Numbered from the stretch's first letter, positions 33,771 through 44,923 are shown. The stretch: 64,000 nt of DNA from Pegoplata infirma (GCA_963921195.1 OY992540.1:19227136-19291135), one strand, 5' to 3'. Notes: generated by a model from the letters alone, not told the origin. A program made the numbers and translations.

Positions 33771-34662
33771 AACAAGTAGAAAAAGTTAAATTCGACTTGG
33801 CCGAATCCATGAATACCCTCCACAATGTAATTTTTAAGTGATAGTAATTTTTCCAACGTGAAAAAATTAACAATTTTGATTAGAAATTGACCAATTTTTT
33901 TTGAGTGTAAAATTTTGACCAATTTTTTTTTGAGTGTAAAATTTTTTTAGTTTAAAAATATTTTTTAGAGACAAAAATATTTTGTAAAATATTTTTGTGA
34001 CTTACCAATGCTTTTAATGCTTGTTTTTTCCAACACGTGAATTAAAGGTGAAACCAATCCGAAATTCACGGTTTTGCTAATAACTTTTGAACCACTGGAC
34101 CGATTTAGCTGAAATTCAATTCAAATTAGACCGAGGAAACGATAAATATATATAAGCTTCAGAATCCTCAAAATTGTCTTTCAAAAGTTCTCGTAAATTC
34201 GCGAAAAAAACCTTGCCGAAATTCACTCTTTTGCTCATAACTTTTGAACCACTCGACCGATTTGGCTGAATTGCAATACCAACCTGACAAGATCAACATG
34301 TATGCCAAACTTCAGGAGCCTCCGTAAAGTCTTTTAAAAGTTAGCGTGTTTTCAACAGACATACAGGCAGACGGACGGACATCCCTAGAATCGATCGAGA
34401 AACATATATACTTTATGGAGCCCTAGACCAATATTTCGAGGTGTTTTAAACATAATGACAAACTTAAGCCATCTGTTTGGAAGAATTCCGCAAGTTTTGG
34501 TGTCTCAATCGTTTAAATCAATTTAGTGTTTTCGCCAAAACGAGGATTTCAACAGACAGACGGATAGACACACAGACGGACATTGCTAGATCGACTTAAA
34601 ATTGATCAATATTTTAATGTGTTACATACGGAATGACAAACTTATATATAACCTATATTACT
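33771..34662 (+). repeat. Helentron-like family A with duplicated 3' region
   Basis: 5' AACAAGTAGAAAAAGTTAAA, palindrome TTCGACTTGGCCGAA, ATACCCTCCAC. ATAACTTTTGAACCACT appears twice (~34080 and ~34238). Two GTCY/core blocks follow (34350-34400 and 34553-34600), and each is followed by AATGACAAACTTA. Only the last has a degraded terminal hairpin. It looks like an internal tandem duplication. Confidence 0.65.
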
Positions 34663-34675
34663 AAAACATTTACAG

Positions 34676-35484
34676 GTGTAATTCGAAAAAGATCAATTGT
34701 GATTCAAAGATTTTACTTGAAATTCGAATATTTCATTTGTAAATCAAAGATTCCTTTTGTAATTCGAAAATTCTACTTGTAATATGAAAATTTCATTTGT
34801 ATTTAAAAAAATCCATTTATAGGCCGCTGTTCCAAAAAAAAGTAATTCACATAAAAAATGTGAAAATTAAAATTTCCGAATTTTTTTGGTGTTTTAAATT
34901 TCACATCCGAATTTCTTTTTCGTTTTGTTTAACATAAACAAAATTTGGTAAAAGTAAAACGAATGCACATTTTTCCTTATAAAATTTTAAGTTTAAATTA
35001 TTCGATATCAACTTCTAATGAAAATATGATTAACAAAACACTAAACTTGATTTCATGTGATTCGGAAATTTTCATGTGAATTGAAAAGTTGTGAAAGACA
35101 GAACAGAGGCCATAATTCTAAAAAGATCAATTGTAACTAAAAAAAAATCAATTGTAATTCTAAATAGAGTAATTGCCAATTCTACTTGTAGGTCGAAAAT
35201 TTTACTTTATAATTCGTTCCATTTGCTATTCGAAAATTAAAATTGTAATTCGAAAAAGATCAATTATAACACGAAAAAGATCAATTGTAATTCGAAAAAG
35301 ATCAATTGTAATTCGAAAAGGTTCAATTTTAATTCGAAAAAAAATCTATTGCAATTCGAAAAATATCAATTGTAATTCGAAAAATATCAATTGTAATTCG
35401 AAAAAGATCAGTTGTAATTCGAAATAAATCAATTGTAATTCGAAAAAGATTAATTGTAATTCGAAATAAATCAATTATAATTCG
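34676..35484. repeat. 21-bp minisatellite (AATTCGAAAAAGATCAATTGT), interrupted
   Basis: Diverged units run 34676-34822, then a MITE (34823-35109), then units to 35484, where an A-family 5' end begins inside a unit. The cleanest part is 35200-35480 with uniform 21-base spacing. Being a multiple of three, the array yields a repetitive peptide frame, which is an artefact. Confidence 0.75.
34823..35109. mobile_element. GGCCGCTGTTCC MITE, copy 2
   Basis: Longer relative of 356-525: GGCCGCTGTTCC at the left, GAACAGAGGCC at the right. It shares AGTAATTCACATAAAAAATG and ATTTTCATGTGAATTG. It lies in the minisatellite with ATA on both sides. Confidence 0.65.
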
Positions 35485-35540
35485 AACAAGTAAAAAAGTT
35501 AAATTCGGCCGTGCCGAATTTTAAATACCCTCCATCTGTA
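35485..35540 (+). repeat. Helentron-like family A, 5' end fragment
   Basis: AACAAGTAAAAAAGTTAAA, palindrome TTCGGCCGTGCCGAA, then ATACCCTCCATCTG. The right limit is uncertain. Confidence 0.7.
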
Positions 35541-35725
35541 TCCCAGTATTTATAAATTAATACGATTTTCTAATGCACGTTCTTTAAAAATTTAATATCA
35601 ATGACACAGATTAATACAGACTCGACAATTATAACAAGTGTCAAAAAAGTAGTCTTTAACCATATGGTTATTTTTTTAAAATTATTCTACTAATTAGTTT
35701 AGAGAGAGAAAACCAATATAAGATA

Positions 35726-35886
35726 ATAATCACAATTGGAGCGGGAAGCGTTTTTCCGCAACTGTTCACATACGTTTTATATGACAACAAAATTCCGCCG
35801 CGTTTTTCCGCCAAACTAGATTCAATTCTATTTTTATGAGGACAATTGCGTTTTTCCGCTTCCCGCTCCAATTGTGATTATTCTCT
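35726..35886. mobile_element. Small MITE, CACAATTGGAGCGGGAAGCG arms
   Basis: AATAATCACAATTGGAGCGG at the left is inverted at the right (CCGCTCCAATTGTGATTATT); pairing continues through GGAAGCG. GCGTTTTTCCGC occurs at both inner sides in the same orientation. A half copy is at 36425-36475. No clear target duplication. Confidence 0.65.
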
Positions 35887-36165
35887 AACACGCCATACGA
35901 AAAAAAAGGTAGAACGGCTTTTATTGTTTTACTCACTTCTAACTAGTTGAAAGTGTTGCCATGCATTAAACCAGCTAAAAACCGAGTTTTTACCCATTTT
36001 TGTTTTACAACTCTACTGTCTAGTCTGTATATAGTCTGTGTCTATGGTGTTTAGAAAATATTTTTTTTGCCCATTACCAGGGCTGGAAAATCTCTAAACA
36101 CCGTTTCTGTTAAAATAGCGTGTTTTTTTTTTAAATTTATATGAATATGTATATCAAAATTGCTA

Positions 36166-36475
36166 CACTCAAAAAATTATAACGGTAGATTCCACTACAA
36201 AAGACAGTTAAAACAACTACATTTGTTGTTGTTTAGACGTCTACGTTGTTGTTTTTAACTATTAATTAAAACGTCTCCCTATTGTCACCCGCGGATCTTT
36301 ATGGAATTGGTTTTATTTTGTAGATCAGAAAAAATAAAGGGACACATATTTTTTTTAGCGGCCCAAATTCATATTTAGGGGGTAAAAAGGAGGGGGAAGA
36401 CAAGGCAATTTTTAATTTTTTAATTCAATTCCATTTTTATGAGGACAATTGCGGAAAAACGCTTTCCGCTCCAAT
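36166..36475. repeat. Junction of three MITE fragments
   Basis: 36166-36270 is the left end of a TA-superfamily element (CACTCAAAAAATTATAACGG, then AGTTAAAACAACTACA words). 36275-36420 is a fragment of the CAAGGGAAGT family (CACCCGCGGATCTTTATGG, GCGGCCCAAATTCAT). 36425-36475 is half of the CACAATTGGAGCGG MITE. Confidence 0.6.
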
Positions 36476-36887
36476 TTGTTAACATTCATCAAAACAAAAA
36501 AAAAAAAAAACGAAACGAAATGTTAACTTCCATTAATTTCTCAATTTAATTTAGCATCGTTTGGAATAGTTTTGTAAAATATTACACATTTTCGATGAAA
36601 TATTGATAAAATTAGCTTATTAAGGTACCTACAGACGACACAATATTATGCACAATATTTTTGACGTTTTCCCACAATTGGCATACATAAAAATACTGAA
36701 ATCGATTTGATTTGTAAAAATAATATTTATAAAATTTATTCTTAATGAATAAAATTTATTTAAAAAAAAAATTAATAAACTTATTTTATTTCAAATTTTT
36801 AAATTAAAAAAATCAAGTAACTCAAAATAAAAACTTATTAATGGTAAAATTAAAAAAAAGCCACAAATGAAAAAAAAAAAATTATAC

Positions 36888-36965
36888 TCTCGGCCAAACC
36901 GGGAGACGAACCTGGTGCCCCCAAATTAATATCCGACGACACTACCATTAAACCACTGGCAGCAT
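36888..36965 (-). other. tRNA-like module, family 2 (repeated at 38643-38720)
   Basis: The minus strand reads CAGTGGTTTAATGGTAGTGT (A box), then GCACCAGGTTCGTCTCCCGG with a near B box and four of five T-stem pairs. Spacing suits a tRNA, but no acceptor stem is evident. Confidence 0.55.
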
Positions 36966-37029
36966 TAAAAACGCATGTCAAATTCGCAATTTTGTTTGAT
37001 TATAACACAGCAATGCTTAAAATAACTTA

Positions 37030-37125
37030 CCCAGTGGTAGGTATACCCAGTGGTAAGTATACCCAGTGGTAGGTATACCCAGTGGTAAGTATACCCAGTG
37101 GTAGGTATACCCAGTGGTAGGTTTA
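37030..37125. repeat. 16-bp tandem repeat CCCAGTGGTA(G/A)GTATA, six units
   Basis: Six units alternating G and A at the eleventh base in the first four, giving a 32-bp higher-order pattern. It lies directly after the tRNA-like module and is repeated in the second copy (38785-38880). Confidence 0.85.
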
Positions 37126-37499
37126 AAAATATATTCCTAGTTTTTTATAGGGATCATACTATAAGCTAACAAAATTAACCGTTACTAACAGGGTTGCCAG
37201 AAATCGTCAATAGGCAGAAATCGTCTGTCCGTTTGTAAGAATTGGACGCAAAATATAAATATATTGAATGTGTTTGATATTGATCTTATCCAAGAAATTA
37301 TTAAAAAAACAATCAAAACACAAATAAAGAGTGGATGGTATAAAAAAAATGTAGAATATACAATTTTTTTCCAAAAATTATTTCATTTACCCAATGACAA
37401 AGAATACAATCTTTTGATTGTTAGACCGAATATAAATTATTAAGGTGAATTTGATGAATTGTAATTTTTTAAACAATATTAAGCTAAATAAAAAAAAAA

Positions 37500-37578
37500 A
37501 CTTCATCCCGACCATGACTCAAACCTGCGACCATATGAATGATAAGCCAGAAGTGCAGCCATCATACCACAGACTGTT
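37500..37578 (-). other. tRNA-like module, family 3 (repeated at 39255-39333)
   Basis: The minus strand reads CTGTGGTATGATGGCTGCAC (A-box-like) and GTCGCAGGTTTGAGTCATGG (B-box-like GGTTTGAGTC), ending CGGGATGAAG. Two frames starting here are identical between the duplicates, but have no family signature. Confidence 0.5.
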
Positions 37579-37759
37579 TCTGAATGTGTTAGCAATTTAA
37601 CGACTATCTTAAAAGAGATAAACAAAACCGAGCAAATTACAACAAACCCCTTTACTGCTGTGTGTAAAAGAAGTTTTGTTGAATATACCATATTTTTTCC
37701 ACCAAAATTCAATTTCGCTTTAAAAGAAAACTAAACGACATTTAATTAATAATTAACAG

Positions 37760-38635
37760 CACATTTGTATATTTGCAAAAACTGAGAAAAATCAATGACT
37801 CGATAAATATAATGAAGGGTATAGATTTAGGTGATTTAAAAAAAATTATAATGATATAATGAAATTATAATCATCTTCTAAATGTGCCAATTTTGCTCCA
37901 AATTTGCTCATATTTTCTATATAGGCCACAAAGACCATATTTACACTCCATGTTAAAATTTGTTAAGATACGTTAATCAGAAGCCGAGTTATAGTATTTT
38001 ACATGCTAGGTTTGTATGGGGGTGTCACACCCATTTTATCTATTCCGCCCAAATTTTACATAGAGATCAGACATGCTAAAATATCATTCTATACCAAATT
38101 TCATTCGAATCTGTTAAACAGAATCCGAGTTATAGCATTTTGCATGCTAAGCTAATGTGGGAGGTGCCACTCCCCTTTGTCCAATTCTTCTAAAATTTTA
38201 CACAGACATTGTACATGGTATAATATTATTCTGTACCAAATTTTATTTTAATCTGTAAAGTAGAAGCTGTGTAAACGCATTTTGTGTTTTCAAAATTTAA
38301 GAGGTGTCGTTAAACTTTCACTCATAACTTTTGATCGGCTGGGCCGATTTCGCTCAAATGCAATACCAAACTTCTCGGGAGAACTTCCAACAAATATGTT
38401 AAGTTTCAGTCATCTCTGTGTAATATTTTGTCCGCTACAGCATTTTCAACAGACAGACAGACGGACAGACGGACAGACGGACAGACGGACAGACGGACAT
38501 CGCTAGAATGTCTTAAAATCGATCGGGCATCATGAATATATATACTTTATGGGGTCCCAGACCGATATTTCGATGAGTTACAAACGGAATGACAAACTTA
38601 TATATACCCTCTATCACTAAGTGGAGGGTATAAAA
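37760..38635 (+). repeat. Helentron-like family A copy within duplication
   Basis: The body includes ACCAAATTTCATTCGAATC, CTCATAACTTTTGATCGGCTG, (GACAGACG) repeats at 38450-38500, CATCGCTAGAATGTCTTAAA, TATATACTTTATGGGGTCC and the terminal hairpin CCCTCTATCACTAAGTGGAGGG. The 5' palindrome is not seen, so it is 5'-truncated or diverged. The equivalent copy is 39515-40438. Confidence 0.7.
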
Positions 38636-40438
38636 ATTATACTCTCGGCCAAACCGGGAGACGAACCTGGTGCCCCCAAATTAATATCCGACGACACTAC
38701 CATTAAACCACTGGCAGCATTAAAAACGCATGTCAAATTCGCAATTTTGTTTGATTATAACACAGCAATGCTTAAAATAACTTACCCAGTGGTAGGTATA
38801 CCCAGTGGTAAGTATACCCAGTGGTAGGTATACCCAGTGGTAAGTATACCCAGTGGTAGGTATACCCAGTGGTAGGTTTAAAAATATATTCCTAGTTTTT
38901 TATAGGGATCATACTATAAGCTAACAAAATTAACCGTTACTAACAGGGTTGCCAGAAATCGTCAATAGGCAGAAATCGTCTGTCCGTTTGTAAGAATTGG
39001 ACGCAAAATATAAATATATTGAATGTGTTTGATATTGATCTTATCCAAGAAATTATTAAAAAAACAATCAAAACACAAATAAAGAGTGGATGGTATAAAA
39101 AAAATGTAGAATATACAATTTTTTTCCAAAAATTATTTCATTTACCCAATGACAAAGAATACAATCTTTTGATTGTTAGACCGAATATAAATTATTAAGG
39201 TGAATTTGATGAATTGTAATTTTTTAAACAATATTAAGCTAAATAAAAAAAAAAACTTCATCCCGACCATGACTCAAACCTGCGACCATATGAATGATAA
39301 GCCAGAAGTGCAGCCATCATACCACAGACTGTTTCTGAATGTGTTAGCAATTTAACGACTATCTTAAAAGAGATAAACAAAACCGAGCAAATTACAACAA
39401 ACCCCTTTACTGCTGTGTGTAAAAGAAGTTTTGTTGAATATACCATATTTTTTCCACCAAAATTCAATTTCGCTTTAAAAGAAAACTAAACGACATTTAA
39501 TTAATAATTAACAGCACATTTGTATATTTGCAAAAACTGAGAAAAATCAATGACTCGATAAATATAATGAAGGGTATAGATTTAGGTGATTTAAAAAAAA
39601 TTATAATGATATAATGAAATTATAATCATCTTCTAAATGTGCCAATTTTGCTCCAAATTTGCTCATATTTTCTATATAGGCCACAAAGACCATATTTACA
39701 CTCCATGTTAAAATTTGTTAAGATACGTTAATCAGAAGCCGAGTTATAGTATTTTACATGCTAGGTTTGTATGGGGGTGTCACACCCATTTTATCTATTC
39801 CGCCCAAATTTTACATAGAGATCAGACATGCTAAAATATCATTCTATACCAAATTTCATTCGAATCTGTTAAACAGAATCCGAGTTATAGCATTTTGCAT
39901 GCTAAGCTAATGTGGGAGGTGCCACTCCCCTTTGTCCAATTCTTCTAAAATTTTACACAGACATTGTACATGGTATAATATTATTCTGTACCAAATTTTA
40001 TTTTAATCTGTAAAGTAGAAGCTGTGTAAACGCATTTTGTGTTTTCAAAATTTAAGAGGTGTCGTTAAACTTTCACTCATAACTTTTGATCGGCTGGGCC
40101 GATTTCGCTCAAATGCAATACCAAACTTCTCGGGAGAACTTCCAACAAATATGTTAAGTTTCAGTCATCTCTGTGTAATATTTTGTCCGCTACAGCATTT
40201 TCAACAGACAGACAGACGGACAGACGGACAGACGGACAGACGGACAGACGGACAGACGGACAGACGGACAGACGGACAGACGGACAGACGGACAGACGGA
40301 CATCGCTAGAATGTCTTAAAATCGATCGGGCATCATGAATATATATACTTTATGGGGTCCCAGACCGATATTTCGATGAGTTACAAACGGAATGACAAAC
40401 TTATATATACCCTCTATCACTAAGTGGAGGGTATAAAA
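38636..40438. repeat. 1755-bp tandem duplication, copy 2 (1803 bp)
   Basis: Same order of contents, offset 1755. It is 48 bases longer, accounted for by six extra 8-base GACAGACG units at about 40204-40302. The copy ends in the A-type hairpin and then enters a 21-bp minisatellite remnant (GATCAATTGGAATGC). Confidence 0.9.
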
Positions 40439-40931
40439 AGATCAATTGGAATGCAGAAAAATATCAATTGGAATTCGAAAACTAATGTCGTGATATTTAT
40501 TTGCTAAAAATTTTCAATTAAATCTATTGATCAACAAAATGTAAATGAATCAATCATTGTTTTAATCAAAATTTTTGGTTTTTTCCTTTACTGTCGAATT
40601 ATTTTCGAAAATTTTTCAACATACCAGATTTTTTTCGCTTTAATTTATTTGAATACATTTGCTTTCAACTCATTTGTTAAATCAATCGTTATTTTAATTG
40701 ACTTCAAATAAAAAATTAATCAAATTTGTGATCAAAATCGAAAAATATTTGATTGAAAACATATTTAATTAATCACCTTTTAATTTAATGATTGTTTTAA
40801 CAATTTCCTCCATTTGTGGAGTTTCAATCTAAAAATTGATTGAAACCACGTTTTTCTTAATTGAAATTCGTTTTCAATTCTTTCTGTTCACTAACAATAA
40901 GATAAAAGTATGTTTACATATTATTGATCAG
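40439..40931. repeat. Minisatellite remnant and T3-like fragment
   Basis: 40439-40485 has two to three 21-bp units. 40486-40893 repeats ATTGATTAATCAAT-type words as in T3 and ends CAATTCTTTCTGTTCAC. Ends are not intact. Confidence 0.5.
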
Positions 40932-42716
40932 CAGGGACAGGACCTTCATGCACTAAAAAACTATGTTTTAGGCGCCTAAAATATGCACTAAAAACTCTTG
41001 AAATATGTACTTAAAATCGTAAAATATGCACTAAAAATCATAAATATCCACATGTTTTTTCACTTTTATTAAATAAAAAAAACATAAAATTTTAATTCAG
41101 TCTGGCAATGTAAGCTCAGATATACATAAATACTAGGGATGCCAAATGGGAAATCCCGATCCCGAAAATCCCGGGATTTTCGGGATTTATAAAATCCCGA
41201 ATCCCGGGATTTAAAAAAAAAAATCCCGAAAATCCCGAAATTTATAACATTGAAATTTTCAACTAAAAACAATTCGGATTTGGATGAATTGAAGTATCAT
41301 TTAAGCTGTGTTTATATCATACCACTGAGTAATAAGACCTGTCAAAAAATCGTGTGTAATATGATTTTGTTGACAGTCCAATAAGACTTTTGATTTTATG
41401 AAATATTTCAAAAAATGGTTGTGTGTTATTAGATTTGCATACAAACAGCTGTTTTTAAAAATGTCTTTTGATTTTGTTTATGATTTTTTGGCAGTATTAA
41501 GACTTTGGTAATATTTTACTTTCTTAAAATCCAAAGACTCGGTGGGATGATATAAACACACCTTTATTAAAATCAAGTTTAAAAATGTTCTTTACGATTT
41601 CGCAAAGCAAAAAATTGAAGTATTGCTATTGATAATCGTAATCGTAAAAGCATAATTAAATCTGCAAAATGACAAAATAAAAATGTTTGTAAATAAATTT
41701 GATGATTAGCTACTGAGATTCAGTTGATGCAACAAAAATTCGGACGAAATATTTACATATATGCTGTCACAATTGAATATCAGTGGTCACAACTGAATTA
41801 TGTTGACAAAACTGTTTTTTAATTAAAACAACTACAAAATTTAGTTCCCACAGCCGAATTTATTAGCAGGAACTGACAAAAATTACCCGTTAAAATGGAG
41901 ATAGTGGATTAGTATATTCTAAAAAAAGTACTAACATTATCTGGTCAGCAGCAGATTTACAACATGTTTTTTACTTATCCCAAACTCTTTTGAAAACAAA
42001 TTAAAAACTTCAGTGGGCCATAAAAAATAACTCGAGCTAAGTTCTTAAACCACCTCAGAGGTTTTGGTCTATAAATGGTACTTATATTTTTTTGGCCTAA
42101 AGATACTAAATCGTATTGCACAGTGGTATATTTTGTTTTTTCAGCTATTTTATGTACATGTTTACATGAAAATATGACAAATAAAAATATTTAAGTTTAT
42201 ATAAATCTTATTTTTTTTTAATATAGGAAATAAAAAATCCCGAAAATACCCAAAAAACCCGAAAATCCCGAAAAACCCGGGATCCCGAAAAAATCCCGAA
42301 AATCCCGGGATCCCGAAATTTCAATTTTCAAAATCCCGAATCCCGGGATTTTTCAAAGTTAATCCCGTTTGGCATCCCTAATAAATACAGGTGTATAAAA
42401 TGTTATTAAAAAATAAAAATGATGTAAAAAAATGTAATAATTGGTTTAAAAAAAAATATCATAAAAAAATCTTAAAAATATCTAAAAATACTAAAAAATA
42501 GCAAAAAAAATAAAATTTATACAAAATTTGACCTAAAAATATGCATTTATAGCGAAATAATAGCAAAATATGCATTTTAAGCAAAATATGCAAAAACATG
42601 CACTAACGAATCGATGCCATTTGAAAGCAAATTCTTTGATTCGCAAAGATATTTTGTTTATGCTGCTCTATCACTAAAGGGAAAAAATATGCATTTGCAT
42701 GAAAGTCCTCTCCTTG
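40932..42716. mobile_element. hAT-like element with TATGCACTAAAA words (outer)
   Basis: Left CAGGGACAGGACCTTCATGC, right GCATGAAAGTCCTCTCCTTG, with an exact 8-bp duplication TTGATCAG (40924-40931, 42717-42724). AAATATGCACTAAAAA words fill both subterminal zones. It contains a second hAT-like element (41134-42380). Relatives: 49055-49619 (complete) and 51470-51680 (right end). No transposase. Confidence 0.8.
41134..42380. mobile_element. hAT-like element with CCCGGGAT words (inner)
   Basis: Left TAGGGATGCCAAATGGGA, right TCCCGTTTGGCATCCCTA, with an exact 8-bp duplication ATAAATAC (41126-41133, 42381-42388). Dense AATCCCGGGATTCGGGATTT words lie at both subterminal regions; the interior (41275-42220) shows no transposase frame. 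It is nested in 40932-42716 and therefore younger. Confidence 0.85.
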
Positions 42717-42724
42717 TTGATCAG

Positions 42725-42990
42725 TAATTGATTCTAAGACATTCTAGCGATGTCCGTCTGTTAAAATGAAGATCACGTCCAAAATATTACACCGAGATGA
42801 CGGTAACTTAATATATTTACTTGTTGTTGCTCCAAGAAGATTGGTATTGCATTTGATTGATATCGGTTCAGCAGATCAAAAGTAATGCACGAATATGTAA
42901 AGACACCTTGAAAGTTTTAGTACATTCTACATAACCTAAAAGAACAAAATGTTTTAATTCGGCTGCTGGTGGTCATATGCCAACAGAATT
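42725..42990 (-). repeat. Helentron-like family A fragment
   Basis: GATTCTAAGACATTCTAGCG, ATGTCCGTCTGT, ATTGGTATTGCATTTGA and a region near 42870-42985 matching the A body in reverse. Both ends are lost. Confidence 0.55.
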
Positions 42991-43632
42991 GGATACCGAA
43001 TGGTATTTAAGCAGTTCTTACATTTTTGCAGAAAAAATTATTTCCGTTTTTTGTATTTTTTTTTTAGCAAAAAAAAGAAATTTTTGGAGAATTTTTTTTT
43101 CTTAAATTTTTTATTTTTTTTCTTAAAAATTTTTCTTTTTTCTTGTTTAAATTTCTTACAAAACCGATTTTGTATGTCGACTAACTTCTTTTTTTGAGTG
43201 TTTTCATAAGAAAACAAACCAAAATAAACTTTAACGCGTGCTCCTCCACAAGAGTGAAAGTGAATCTGTGAGTTTTTTTTTGTTTACGGTGTTCAAATTA
43301 TTGTCTGCCTGTGGTGACTACGACACAAGACAGATACAATGTTCCATGATTTTTTATAAAAGCGACTATTAGAAAGCATTGACTGTTTATTTTCATGCAA
43401 ATCTTAAGTTGTTTATACCAAAAAACACAAAAAAAAAATCTCCAAAGTGTTTAAAAATAAAAGTAATGTCACCCAATGCTTGAAAAACGTGTTCACAAAA
43501 AAATGCAAAAAAACTAAAAATCATGTTTCTGTTACATGTGTGTACATTAACCCTGTCTTACCATGAGAAAAATAAAATTTTAAAATTGAAGTCCTAGCTG
43601 GAAAAGTGGTTACTGATATATGTATGCATGTA
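42991..43632. other. Low-complexity and unassigned DNA
   Basis: 43050-43160 is T/A-rich low complexity. 43220-43560 looks non-repetitive (CTCCTCCACAAGAGTGAAAG) but holds no recognised gene. Confidence 0.35.
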
Positions 43633-44923
43633 CACTCAAAAAAATAACTTAGTCAAAATATTAGTAAAAGGTGTTGTAATTTACTTCAACCAAACTTTAG
43701 CAAAAAAAATTGTAAAAATTTAACTTTTACAGTTTTTTTTGGCAATTTACTATTTGTAAAATACAAAATTTTTTTGGTATTTTTACTATATTTTCTTGCT
43801 AGTTTTTTTTTTATTTTACTATAATTTTAACAAAAATATTAGTATTTTCCTTAAAGAAATGGTAATACTTTTTATTTTTATTTTTTTTTTTTTTTCTTAG
43901 TTTAAAAAAAAAATTGTTTCAAGTGTTCTAGTGTGAAAAAAAATCATTGCAGATTGATGATGCTGCCAACACCATAGCAAAGTAGCCATCCATCAACTGC
44001 ATGTGCGCTCAAAAATAGGCTACACAATTTTTAGTATTTTTTACCATATTTTTTGCTAATTTTACCATATTTTTTGCTAATTTTATATGGAATTTTTTTA
44101 AAATTTGCCACCTAAATTGTTAATAAAAAGTTTATAATTTTGAAAAATTATTTTTTTAAAATTTTAACACATAGTTATATATCTAATCTTCAATGTCCAA
44201 AAGTTTTTTTTTTATTTTTTTTTTTAAATACATGTGAAAAAAATTAAAAATTCGAAAAAATTGTTAATTTTTTACAAATTTTACCTGAAAATGTAAGAAA
44301 TTTCTTGTGTAGACTACTACGCAAATCTCATTTGTTCTACTGAAGCTAAAAAAATGACGCAAAAAAAATAAAAAAAGTGAAGTGTTGTTCTTTAAATTTT
44401 TTGTTTAAAGTGTTTAAGTGAAAAAAAAAATCATTTTGGATTTTGATGTTGTTGGAAGTCCAGTTACTGCAACTACAGCTGCTGAGAAGAAGGCAAAAGA
44501 AGATGCTGCCACCATCAAGCCGAAGAAACCATGCTGCTATTACTACATTTAAAGAATGTGGTGCTCAAAAACAGGCAAATTTTTTTTTAGTATATTCACC
44601 AAATTTTAAATCAACTACTAATCAGAGAAAAAAATTACTAAATAAAACAGTTTTTTTTTACCAAATTACAATTTTTTTTATCTATTTCAATTTTACCATT
44701 TTTTTTTGGTCATTTTACCATATTTTTTGATAATTTTACAAGGTTGATTTTTTACAAAAATAAAATGGTATTCTTGTAATTTTACCATTTTTTTCCTAAT
44801 TTTTTGATTAGCAAAATGGTTTTGCTAATATTACCTAAATTTTTGCAACGTCCAAAACTACAGTTTTTTTTGCTAATTTTAACCATTTTTTTTGCTAGTT
44901 TTACAATATTTTTTTTTTGAGTG
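43633..44923. mobile_element. TA-superfamily element T4 with internal duplication
   Basis: Ends CACTCAAAAAAATAACTTAG and TTTTTTTTTTGAGTG; TA on both sides (43631-43632, 44924-44925). Words are TTTTACCATATTTTTTGCTA and similar. Two related internal blocks exist: 43922-44025 and 44409-44577, the second holding a G+C-richer coding-like stretch. The conserved core shared with T1 and T6 is at about 44295-44350. Confidence 0.75.
44445..44552 (+). pseudogene. Captured exon-like frame in T4
   Basis: An open frame reads DVVGSPVTATTAAEKKAKED followed by AATIKPKKPCCYYYI and a stop (35 residues). Its base composition and use of GCT/GCC/AAG codons contrast with the surrounding A/T words. It has no start codon; upstream in frame is a TGA. 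A diverged, deleted version lies at about 43945-43990 (GATGCTGCCAACACC, then a TAG). I do not recognise the protein; it could be a fragment of a host gene picked up by the element, or chance. Confidence 0.35.

Larger units (their letters stand above)
36881..38635. repeat. 1755-bp tandem duplication, copy 1
   Basis: Sequence from ATTATACTCTCGGCC to the helentron-like A terminus GTGGAGGGTATAAAA recurs immediately at 38636-40438. By eye the two copies differ essentially only in the length of the GACAGACG microsatellite. Contents in order: tRNA-like module, 16-bp tandem repeat, AT-rich DNA, second tRNA-like module, then a helentron-like A copy (about 37760-38635). Confidence 0.9.

Noticed and set aside
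35173..35427. Frame with repeated IRKRSIV
   Set aside because: Translation of the 21-bp minisatellite; the unit length is a multiple of three.
37030..37125. CRISPR-like array
   Set aside because: Direct 16-bp repeats have no unique spacers between them; this is a simple tandem repeat in a eukaryotic genome. The same applies to the 21-bp and 35-bp arrays.
37503..37712. Identical frames at 37503-37712 and 39258-39467
   Set aside because: Identity comes from the recent tandem duplication. The frame covers a tRNA-like module and AT-rich DNA and has no recognisable domain.
38282..38506. Frame with TDRRTDGQ repeats (also 40037-40309, 61344-61550)
   Set aside because: The peptide repeat is translation of the GACAGACG microsatellite in helentron-like copies.
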